Below are positions 1 through 5,835 of a DNA stretch of 9,229 bases, one piece after another. The number at the start of each line of letters is the position of its first letter. Positions within the stretch are counted from its first letter, which is position 1. Source of the DNA: Candidatus Altimarinota bacterium (GTDB taxonomy: Bacteria > Patescibacteriota > Gracilibacteria > UBA4473); contig JAHDDZ010000027.1 of assembly GCA_020629095.1 (NCBI GenBank), positions 1 to 9,229 on the forward strand. The letters run 5' to 3'. The notes beneath the pieces were generated by a model. That model did no database searches and was not told where the DNA came from. It saw only the letters and a list, made by a program, of their open reading frames with translations. Position numbers and translations under genes: made by a program.

Positions 1-365
1 CCCTGCACGTCTATGCCAGCCAGCTGCAACACCACTGACAGCACTGTGGTGGTAATAATTACCACCGCAAAGCCAGCACCGAAGGCCTTAAGTGCAAACA
101 CCATGAGCCCCCGATGTCCACGACTGATGCCCGCTGCCAAAGCCAAAAGCGGGTTTAAAAGCGGCGCAAGTACCATGGCCGCGATTAAAATAGATTGATC
201 TCGAAGAATGACTCCACCAGTCGCCACGATGCCCGAAAGCGCAGACATGACCAAAAAACGCTGACTCAAGTGGCTCTCAGAAATCAGCTGCTCAAGCGCA
301 GATTTTGCTTCTCGTTTCAGCTGCAGGTCTTTTTTTCGGCGACGGAAGAATGACAAAAGTGGCAT
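1..365 (-). CDS. DUF389-type membrane protein, N-terminal part (truncated by window edge)
   Basis: Reading the minus strand from the ATG at 365-363 gives 121 codons that stay open to the left edge. Residues 1-35 are basic and charged (FFRRRKKDLQLKREAK) and look cytosolic. From about residue 38 the chain becomes hydrophobic, with the pattern SALSGIVATGGVIL, then ILIAAMVLAPLLNPLLALA (59-77), then a third hydrophobic stretch at about 95-117. The small-residue helix followed by an A-M-x-L-A-P-L-x-x-P-x-L segment is the recognisable core of DUF389 (the TIGR00341/TIGR00271-like membrane family), usually proteins of 300 or more residues. The biochemical function of that family is not established. 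The gene is divergent from the aminopeptidase gene. The candidate -10 box sits only 6 nt before the ATG, so the mRNA may be leaderless. The family call rests on pattern memory only; a generic multi-pass membrane protein is the alternative. Confidence 0.72.
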   Translation of the reverse strand, partial: MPLLSFFRRRKKDLQLKREAKSALEQLISESHLSQRFLVMSALSGIVATGGVILRDQSILIAAMVLAPLLNPLLALAAGISRGHRGLMVFALKAFGAGFAVVIITTTVLSVVLQLAGIDVQ

Positions 366-371
366 ACGCCA

Positions 372-399
372 ATGGTAGCAGAAGTAACTTGCAGTGCAA
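372..399 (-). promoter_or_regulatory. candidate leaderless promoter of the DUF389 gene
   Basis: On the minus strand, TTGCAC (399-394) and TACCAT (377-372) are separated by 16 nt. TACCAT matches the sigma-70 -10 consensus at 4 of 6 positions and the -35 at 3 of 6, so the match is weak. The -10 ends 6 nt before the ATG at 365, which would put transcription initiation at or next to the start codon. No Shine-Dalgarno could then exist on the mRNA. Confidence 0.4.
389..399. repeat. 11-bp palindrome shared by the two divergent -35 boxes
   Basis: TTGCAGTGCAA is a perfect 5-bp inverted repeat (TTGCA/TGCAA) around one central base. Its left half is the -35 of the plus-strand promoter and its right half, read on the minus strand, is the -35 of the DUF389 promoter. 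The two polymerase sites would therefore compete. The symmetry could also be an operator for a dimeric regulator, but it may simply follow from two TTGCA-type -35 boxes facing each other. Confidence 0.45.
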
Positions 400-417
400 G
401 AAAGTTGTGTCTACAAT
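389..417 (+). promoter_or_regulatory. sigma-70-like promoter for the aminopeptidase-comEC pair
   Basis: TTGCAG (389-394), a 17-nt spacer and TACAAT (412-417) form a good housekeeping-type promoter: the -10 matches at 5 of 6 positions and the spacing is optimal. The expected transcription start is near 424, leaving a leader of about 15 nt before the ATG at 439. This promoter argues against the longer GTG start at 394, because most of that extension would lie upstream of the transcript. Confidence 0.62.
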
Positions 418-438
418 ACGTGCGATAACCCACAAAAG

Positions 439-1893
439 ATGACAAACCTCACTACAAAAATTATACGAAAAGTGACTGCCTGCGATGTATTAGTGGTGCT
501 GAACCACGGCAAAAAATGGAATGGAAAGCAATATAAAACTGACCTCGGGAAGGAGATAAATACGGCCATAAAAGCTCGATTTGACGCGAAAGATTTTACG
601 GGAGAAAAGGGCAAAATTCTGAGTCTGTATGCCCCCATAAAAGGCGTGAAACGGCTGGAGTTGGTGGGCATGAAAAAAACTCCAACAAAGGCGGAAATAC
701 GCACTGCTATGGAAGCAGCAGCGAAACGCGCACGCGCCACAAAAGCAAAGAAAATGGCAGTTTTGGTGCCAGATAGTTATTGCATTGAAATGACACTAAG
801 CGGTGTCAATAGCGGTAATTATGTCTATAAATTGGGAGACCAAAGCGAAGTACACCAACTGAATAGCTTGAGCCTTTTGACACACAAAAAGCTGGGGCAA
901 GAGTTTATGGACATGCAAGCGGCAGAGGCTGATGCAACGGCCCTGATTCGGTATATGGTAGACGCGCCGACAAACCACATGCGGCCAGCTGGCATTGCGG
1001 CTGAGGCAAAGAAGTTAGAGGAAATAAACAAGAAAATGAAGGTAACGGTAATGGGCGAAAAGGAACTGACAAAGGAGCGATTTCATGCGCTGCTGGAGGT
1101 TGGGCGCGGCAGCGACAGCGAAAGTCACGCGGCCGTTATGGTCTGGAATGGCGGCAAAAAAGGAGACGCGCCGATTGCCTTTGTGGGAAAGGGCGTGGCG
1201 TATGACACAGGGGGGTACAACCTAAAGCCAACAGGGCATATCGAGACCATGAAATGCGACATGGGCGGCGCAGCAACCGTGGTGGGGCTCATGCACTACA
1301 TTGCAAAAATGCAACCAAAAGTGAACGTGGTGGCGATTGTCGGGTGTGTGCAAAATGATATTTCTGGGCATGCATATTACCCCGGTGACGTAATTAACAG
1401 CCGCGCGGGTAAAACCATAAAAGTGACCAACACCGATGCCGAGGGACGGCTGGTCATGGCGGACTGTATTGATTATGTAAAAGAGAAATATAAACCCGCA
1501 CGGCTGTATGACGCAGCGACTCTTACGGGCGCGGTCACGGTCGCGCTCGGATATGAGTACACTGGGCTGATGGGCAACAGCAAAAAACTGATCGCCGAGA
1601 TGACAAACCTGGGCGCCACCTGCGGTGAACAATATTGGGAATTGCCACTAGATGAATACCACAAAAGCAAAACCAAGGGCGACATTTGTGATCTGTTTAA
1701 CTGGACAAAAGGCACCCGCGCGGGCGCCAGCATGGCAGCGGCGTTCTTGAGTAATTTCATTGGCGACACACCGTGGGTACACGCTGATATTGCCGGTACG
1801 GCGTTTAATGGCAAATATGGCCAAGGTGGCGAAGAGGGCGCAACTGGCACGCTTTTGCGCACATGGCGACGCGTGGTCGAGGCCTCTCAGTAA
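439..1893 (+). CDS. leucyl aminopeptidase, peptidase family M17 (PepA-like)
   Basis: This is a 484-residue protein, close to the usual length of about 500 for the family. M17 enzymes are cytosolic, normally hexameric, two-metal peptidases that release N-terminal amino acids from peptides. The N-terminal half is the more variable macrodomain-like part, and the metallopeptidase domain begins around residue 165 (RYMVDAPTNHMRP). The catalytic and metal residues expected from E. coli PepA are all present: K251 and D256 in GKGVAYDTGG, K263 in NLKPTG, D274 in MKCDMGG, and D333, E335 and R337 in the signature NTDAEGRL. An upstream in-frame GTG at 394 would add 15 residues but overlaps the -35 and -10 boxes, so I chose the ATG at 439. 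No Shine-Dalgarno is visible before it (cccacaaaag). The gene is first of a translationally coupled pair with the comEC-like gene. The enzyme should be active; its natural substrates cannot be told from sequence. Confidence 0.95.
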   Translation: MTNLTTKIIRKVTACDVLVVLNHGKKWNGKQYKTDLGKEINTAIKARFDAKDFTGEKGKILSLYAPIKGVKRLELVGMKKTPTKAEIRTAMEAAAKRARATKAKKMAVLVPDSYCIEMTLSGVNSGNYVYKLGDQSEVHQLNSLSLLTHKKLGQEFMDMQAAEADATALIRYMVDAPTNHMRPAGIAAEAKKLEEINKKMKVTVMGEKELTKERFHALLEVGRGSDSESHAAVMVWNGGKKGDAPIAFVGKGVAYDTGGYNLKPTGHIETMKCDMGGAATVVGLMHYIAKMQPKVNVVAIVGCVQNDISGHAYYPGDVINSRAGKTIKVTNTDAEGRLVMADCIDYVKEKYKPARLYDAATLTGAVTVALGYEYTGLMGNSKKLIAEMTNLGATCGEQYWELPLDEYHKSKTKGDICDLFNWTKGTRAGASMAAAFLSNFIGDTPWVHADIAGTAFNGKYGQGGEEGATGTLLRTWRRVVEASQ

Positions 1894-1895
1894 TG
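1879..1895 (+). promoter_or_regulatory. ribosome binding site and TAATG stop-start overlap of the comEC-like gene
   Basis: The aminopeptidase stop TAA (1891-1893) and the next start ATG (1893-1895) share one base. A GAGG lies at 1879-1882, 10 nt before the ATG. This supports start selection at 1893 over the in-frame ATG at 1863, which lies 30 nt inside the upstream gene, and implies translational coupling. Confidence 0.65.
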
Positions 1896-3320
1896 CAATT
1901 CACGCCAGCACAGCAGCTTCGCGTGGGGCTGTTGTGTAGCATTGGAGCGCTGTGGTATGGCGTTTTTGCCCAGCTCAACTGGGCTCTTTTATGGGTAGTT
2001 CTAGGGCTTATTTTTGTTGTCATCTGGCAAAAGTGGTGGACAGTTGTGGTGCTGCTGGCAGCGGTTTTTATAGCGTATGCGAGTTGGCAAGTTGATGCGC
2101 AACAGGCTAATTATGGCCTGAAAAGCGAGGTTGGCCGCGAGATCGAGCTCGTCGGTTACGTCAGCGCATTTCCCGATGCGCGCATCACCAGCGTGCTTGT
2201 GAACCTACAAACTGATCGCGGCGAGGTTCTCGTGACACTGCCGCCCGAGGCTCAAGTTGCGTATGGCGATGGGCTAAAAGTCAGCGGAAAACTGAGCGCA
2301 ATGCGCAATTTTGGCGGGTTTGACTACAGGCGATATATGGCACGGGTGGGGGTCCGATCGCAAATAATTCGCCCAGAAATGTGGGAAATATCGCCTAAGC
2401 ATAGTAGCGGAAGGCCACTATTATTACGAGCTGCAGAAACACGAAAATGGATATCTGATGGCATCCGAAATGCAGTACCAGAGCCGCACGCGACGCTTGC
2501 CTTGGGGGTGCTGGCAGGGGTTAAAGATCCCCTCCCAAGCTTTACCCAGAGCAGCTTTCAGCGCAGCGGGCTAACGCATTTGCTGGTGGTCAGCGGAGTC
2601 AATGTCGTCTACGTCACGCTACTTGCCTATTGGCTTTTTGGCTGGGCGCCGCGCTGGGTGCGATTTGGCGTTGCCGTTGGGTTTACCCTGTTTTATGCCG
2701 CCATCACAGGTGCCGATGCGCCCATCATTCGCGCAAGCATTATGGGCCTCATCGCGGGTTTGGCGACCGCAACGGGGAATATGGCTGACAGCCGCACGGC
2801 CCTGCTCATAAGCCTTTTTGGCATTGGTCTGTGGCAGCCGCTGATGCTCAGCAGCGACGCCGGCCTGCATTTGAGCGCCCTTGCGACGCTTGGTATTTTG
2901 GTGCTCTACGCACCATTTAAGGCACTACTGAAGTGGGTTCCAGCCACCTTTGGGCTACGCACTATTTTGGCCATTACCCTCAGCGCACAAGTCGCTGTTA
3001 CGCCTTTGTTGGTGCTGAATTTTGATGATTGGGCTATCTTTGGATTATTTGCAAATGTACTCAGCGAGCCGCTTGTACCGCTGCTGATGCTTGGCGGAGC
3101 TATCGCTGCATTTGGTGGAAATGTGCTTGTGCCACTTTGGGCACAGATTTCCGGCATTTTTGCCTATGTTATTGCCGAGGGATTATCCCTTATTTCAGTC
3201 TTCATCAGTGCGCTGCCGCAGGTAGTTTTGCCCGCTTTGGTAGCCAAAATATGGCTACTCGCATTTGCCCTATGGGCTGTTTGGTGCATTGTTCGCCTTG
3301 CCCCAAGCCGCAAAAAATAG
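1893..3320 (+). CDS. comEC: ComEC/Rec2-family competence protein, channel domain only (no metallo-beta-lactamase domain)
   Basis: A 475-residue membrane protein. ComEC forms the inner-membrane channel that carries single-stranded DNA into the cell during natural transformation. Residues 12-65 hold two or three membrane helices. Residues 82-160 form the OB-like DUF4131 domain, ending in the typical FDYRRYMARVGV (143-154). The Competence domain follows: HLLVVSGVNVVYV (229-241, family HLLAISGLHVG), TGADAPIIRASIMG (272-285), GLHLSALATLG (324-334), and a segment QVAVTPLLVL to EPLVPLL (366-397). The protein ends a few residues after the last hydrophobic helix with PSRKK and a TAG stop. Full ComEC proteins such as that of Bacillus subtilis are well over 700 residues, with a C-terminal metallo-beta-lactamase-like domain thought to degrade the non-transported strand. 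That domain is absent here, and the next gene is not one. The gene is coupled to the aminopeptidase upstream. The symbol is given on domain grounds; transport function is inferred. Confidence 0.9.
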   Translation: MQFTPAQQLRVGLLCSIGALWYGVFAQLNWALLWVVLGLIFVVIWQKWWTVVVLLAAVFIAYASWQVDAQQANYGLKSEVGREIELVGYVSAFPDARITSVLVNLQTDRGEVLVTLPPEAQVAYGDGLKVSGKLSAMRNFGGFDYRRYMARVGVRSQIIRPEMWEISPKHSSGRPLLLRAAETRKWISDGIRNAVPEPHATLALGVLAGVKDPLPSFTQSSFQRSGLTHLLVVSGVNVVYVTLLAYWLFGWAPRWVRFGVAVGFTLFYAAITGADAPIIRASIMGLIAGLATATGNMADSRTALLISLFGIGLWQPLMLSSDAGLHLSALATLGILVLYAPFKALLKWVPATFGLRTILAITLSAQVAVTPLLVLNFDDWAIFGLFANVLSEPLVPLLMLGGAIAAFGGNVLVPLWAQISGIFAYVIAEGLSLISVFISALPQVVLPALVAKIWLLAFALWAVWCIVRLAPSRKK

Positions 3321-3326
3321 CATAAT
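3298..3326 (+). promoter_or_regulatory. sigma-70-like promoter giving a leaderless glycosyltransferase mRNA
   Basis: TTGCCC (3298-3303), a 17-nt spacer and CATAAT (3321-3326) match the consensus at 4 of 6 and 5 of 6 positions. The -35 lies inside the last codons of the comEC-like gene and the -10 begins right after its TAG stop. The -10 ends 8 nt before the ATG at 3335, so transcription should start at or next to the A of the start codon. The intervening acgcgcgc contains no Shine-Dalgarno. Confidence 0.6.
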
Positions 3327-3334
3327 ACGCGCGC

Positions 3335-4477
3335 ATGCATTCACTTATTTTTATTGACCAAGGTGAGATTCTAGGTGGAGCAGAGCGCTATATTATTGAT
3401 TTGCTGAACGCGATGACGCCGGCTGAAATTGCTCAATTTCAACCACTTGTGCTGGGCGCAGAGGCTGAAGCGTATCGCGCAAAACTGCCATCTGGCGTAG
3501 CCTCAGAGTCAGCCAATTTACCTAGTTTTAAAGGAAATGCAGTTAAAAAATTACTTGCTGGGGCGCGACTTCTTCCAGCTGGAATGGCCCTTGGAAAGCG
3601 GGTAAAAGCAGCTAGTCCAAACTTGGTAGTGACGAATACTCCACGGGCTCATTTTGCGGTACTTGTTGGATGGTGGCTCGGCGCTTGGCGTGGCAACTGG
3701 GCGGTCGTAGTGCATGATTTTCATACAGAAAAAAAGGTGTGGTCGAGCGTTGAAAAATGGCTACGGAGAGCCATTTTTAAGCAAGCGAAAACCATCATCG
3801 CTGTCAGTGTAATTACCCGCCAAAAGGTGCGTGGGTACCTAAAAGAAGGAGAATTTGGCAAGGTACGAATCATTGAAAATGGGCTAGATATAGTAGCTTT
3901 GCCGGCTGCTCGCATTTCAACAGAAATAACAAAAGTGCTGCAACTGGGGCGCATAGACCCCCGAAAAGGTCAACGCATTTTTGCTGCTGGGGTGGCAAAA
4001 GTGCCAAAAATCTATGGGTTTATTGCGGGTTCTGAAAATCCTGGTGACCCAGCTACAGTGACGTACAAGGCCGCTTTGGAGGCAGATGCAAAGCCTATAA
4101 AGAATTTACACTTGCTGGGAGAGGTCACTGCCCCATGGGCAATGCTGGCCGAGGCTGATGCCATTGTGGTACTGCCAACCGAGCCAGAAACGTTTGGCCG
4201 GGTGGTCATCGAGGCGCTGTGCATGGGAACTCTTCCACTAGTGGCAAACATGACGGGCCCGAAAGAAATCGTGCAGCAGTATGCAAAGTGGCTGGGTGTA
4301 CCGCCCGATGTATTCCTCATTTCTGACCTGACACCAGAAGCTGTCGCCGAAAAGCTGCAAGCGGCTGCAGAACTCAGTGCAGATGAATTAGCCTTTTTGG
4401 TTGACCGCGGAAGAGATTTTGTGGCAGAGCAATATAGCCTACACGAAAGTAAGAAACGTCTACTGGAACTTGTTTAG
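3335..4477 (+). CDS. glycosyltransferase, GT-B fold, GT4 (glycosyl transferases group 1) type
   Basis: A 380-residue protein with the two-domain layout of GT4 retaining glycosyltransferases, which move a sugar from a nucleotide-sugar to a glycan or lipid acceptor at the cytosolic face of the membrane. The N-terminal domain has the glycine-rich GGAERYI (14-20) and VHDFH (126-130). The C-terminal nucleotide-sugar domain starts with LQLGRIDPRKGQ (202-213). It carries the diagnostic E-x7-E motif as E285 and E293 in EPETFGRVVIEA, followed by MTGPKEIV (306-313). No signal peptide or clear transmembrane helix was seen; a hydrophobic, tryptophan-rich patch at 107-126 may be a membrane-contact surface. 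Donor and acceptor cannot be predicted. The gene starts 14 nt after the comEC-like gene but has its own promoter. Its 3' end faces obg across 10 nt. It stands alone, not in a visible polysaccharide cluster. Confidence 0.88.
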   Translation: MHSLIFIDQGEILGGAERYIIDLLNAMTPAEIAQFQPLVLGAEAEAYRAKLPSGVASESANLPSFKGNAVKKLLAGARLLPAGMALGKRVKAASPNLVVTNTPRAHFAVLVGWWLGAWRGNWAVVVHDFHTEKKVWSSVEKWLRRAIFKQAKTIIAVSVITRQKVRGYLKEGEFGKVRIIENGLDIVALPAARISTEITKVLQLGRIDPRKGQRIFAAGVAKVPKIYGFIAGSENPGDPATVTYKAALEADAKPIKNLHLLGEVTAPWAMLAEADAIVVLPTEPETFGRVVIEALCMGTLPLVANMTGPKEIVQQYAKWLGVPPDVFLISDLTPEAVAEKLQAAAELSADELAFLVDRGRDFVAEQYSLHESKKRLLELV

Positions 4478-4487
4478 CAAAGATAAA

Positions 4488-5792
4488 CTACCCTCGATAT
4501 TCCCACATGCCCTCACCAATCCGTAGCGCATCGCCTGGGATTGCGCCCTTTTGCTCAAGTTTTCTGACAACTCCCCACTTACGCAGCACGTCATAAATCC
4601 GCTGTTTAGCCTCATCATTATCAAGATTTGTCATGCGAACCATCTGCTCGAGCCGTTCATTTTCCAGTTCCCACCAGTTCATTTTTTGCTCTATCATCAC
4701 ATAGCGCGGGTCAACTGCTGGCGCTGCCTGTATGACAATTTCTTCCTCCAGATCACTTGGTTTCATCTTCTCTGGCCTTGTTGCCAGAACCGGGGAAAGC
4801 ACTTCCTCTCCTTCTGGAATTTGTTCATTTAAGTGCCACATAAGATCTTGCACCCCTTCGTGCGTGACCGCAGAAATAACCCACGGGCGCTGCCCTGTCT
4901 CCTTCTCAAATGCCTCTGCTATAAATCCCTCTAGCTCACTATCGGTCACATCAGCCTTGCTCAGTACAATAATTTCTTTCTTTTTTGTCAGCTCAGCGCT
5001 GTGTGCCTCCAGCTCTTTTCGGATAATTCTATAATCTTCCAGCGGCGTGTCAGAGTTTCCGTCTACCAAATGCAGCACCATCTGCGCCCGCTCTATGTGC
5101 TTCAAAAATTCAATTCCAAGCCCTTTTCCTTCGGCTGCTCCCTCGATCAGCCCCGGCACATCAACCAGCGTCAGCTCGCGGTCATTCACTTTTGCCACGC
5201 CCAAGTTGGGCACCAGCGTCGTAAAATGATACTCTGCAATCTTCGGTTTAGCAGCTGAAACCACACTGATGAAAGTCGATTTACCGACGCTCGGCAGGCC
5301 AATTATGGCGATATCAGCCACCAGCTTCAGTTCCAGTTTTACCTCAAAATGCTGCCCAATATCCCCTTTCTCTGCAAAGTTTGGCGCCTGACGAACAGAG
5401 CTCACAAACCCAGCGTTACCTTTTCCTCCCATACCACCATGGCACACTAGCACCCGATCCCCCTTTTGGCGCAGATCTCCTATCTGTATTCCATATTTCA
5501 CATCTGTTATAATCGTGCCAACGGGCACTTTTAAAACCATGTCTTCGCCATTTCGGCCAGTTCGGTTGTTGCTCCCCCCATTGACTCCAGGCTCCGCTTT
5601 AAATACCTTTTTATATCGGTAGTCACTGAGTGTATGGAGGTTCGTGTGTGCCTCAATGTAGACACTCCCCCCCATTCCGCCATTTCCACCATCGGGACCA
5701 CCCTTTGGCACAAACTTTTCACGACGAAAACTGGCGGAACCATCTCCGCCTTTTCCGCCATGTACATCAATTTTTACTGCATCAACAAACAT
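4488..5792 (-). CDS. obg: Obg/CgtA family ribosome-assembly GTPase
   Basis: A 434-residue protein with all three domains of bacterial Obg, which acts in late maturation of the large ribosomal subunit and in stress control. The glycine-rich Obg fold spans about 1-158 (VDAVKIDVHGGKGGDG, then several Gly-rich loops). The G domain follows: G1 GLPSVGKST (165-173), switch I YHFTTLVPNLG (188-198), G3 DVPGLIEG (211-218), G4 SKAD (278-281) and G5 SAV (307-309). A C-terminal OCT domain (about 355-434) ends with GAIPGDALRIG and WEYRG. The G4 motif has serine where asparagine or threonine is usual. I chose the ATG at 5792 because MFVD matches the family N-terminus; a longer in-frame TTG start at 5816 would lie in the loop of the upstream hairpin. 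The gene lies 43 nt downstream of rpoB on the same strand, so cotranscription is likely. No well-placed Shine-Dalgarno is seen: GAGGGG is 16 nt upstream, inside the hairpin. Confidence 0.96.
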   Translation of the reverse strand: MFVDAVKIDVHGGKGGDGSASFRREKFVPKGGPDGGNGGMGGSVYIEAHTNLHTLSDYRYKKVFKAEPGVNGGSNNRTGRNGEDMVLKVPVGTIITDVKYGIQIGDLRQKGDRVLVCHGGMGGKGNAGFVSSVRQAPNFAEKGDIGQHFEVKLELKLVADIAIIGLPSVGKSTFISVVSAAKPKIAEYHFTTLVPNLGVAKVNDRELTLVDVPGLIEGAAEGKGLGIEFLKHIERAQMVLHLVDGNSDTPLEDYRIIRKELEAHSAELTKKKEIIVLSKADVTDSELEGFIAEAFEKETGQRPWVISAVTHEGVQDLMWHLNEQIPEGEEVLSPVLATRPEKMKPSDLEEEIVIQAAPAVDPRYVMIEQKMNWWELENERLEQMVRMTNLDNDEAKQRIYDVLRKWGVVRKLEQKGAIPGDALRIGEGMWEYRG

Positions 5793-5805
5793 TTTTGTGG
5801 AGTTC

Positions 5806-5827
5806 AAGCCCCTCAATCGAGGGGCTT
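5806..5827. other. perfect 9-bp hairpin between rpoB and obg
   Basis: AAGCCCCTC (5806-5814) and GAGGGGCTT (5819-5827) pair perfectly around a 4-nt loop (aatc). The T-rich tail (ATTTATTA) follows the stem on the plus strand, whereas both flanking genes run on the minus strand, where the stem is followed by GAACTCC. It is therefore not a textbook terminator for rpoB. It could be an attenuator or processing site in the rpoB-obg transcript, a weak terminator, or a terminator for antisense transcription entering rpoB. The SD-like GAGGGG lies in the 3' arm as read on the minus strand. Confidence 0.6.
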
Positions 5828-5835
5828 ATTTATTA

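Noticed and set aside
394..438. GTG start at 394 adding 15 residues to the aminopeptidase
   Set aside because: The extension begins inside the -35 box and contains the -10 box, so most of it would not be transcribed; the added residues show no family similarity.
1222..1632. 136-codon minus-strand frame inside the aminopeptidase
   Set aside because: It lies antisense to the catalytic motifs and is explained by codon bias of the real gene; no family features are seen.
1863..1892. ATG start at 1863 for the comEC-like gene
   Set aside because: It lies 30 nt inside the aminopeptidase gene. The TAATG overlap with GAGG upstream at 1879-1882 gives a better start at 1893.
2619..2870. Overlapping frames on both strands within the comEC-like gene
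   Set aside because: They are short shadows of the membrane-domain reading frame without ribosome binding sites or recognisable motifs.
5793..5816. TTG start at 5816 for obg
   Set aside because: It sits in the hairpin loop and adds eight residues not expected in Obg; the ATG at 5792 gives the family-typical MFVD start.
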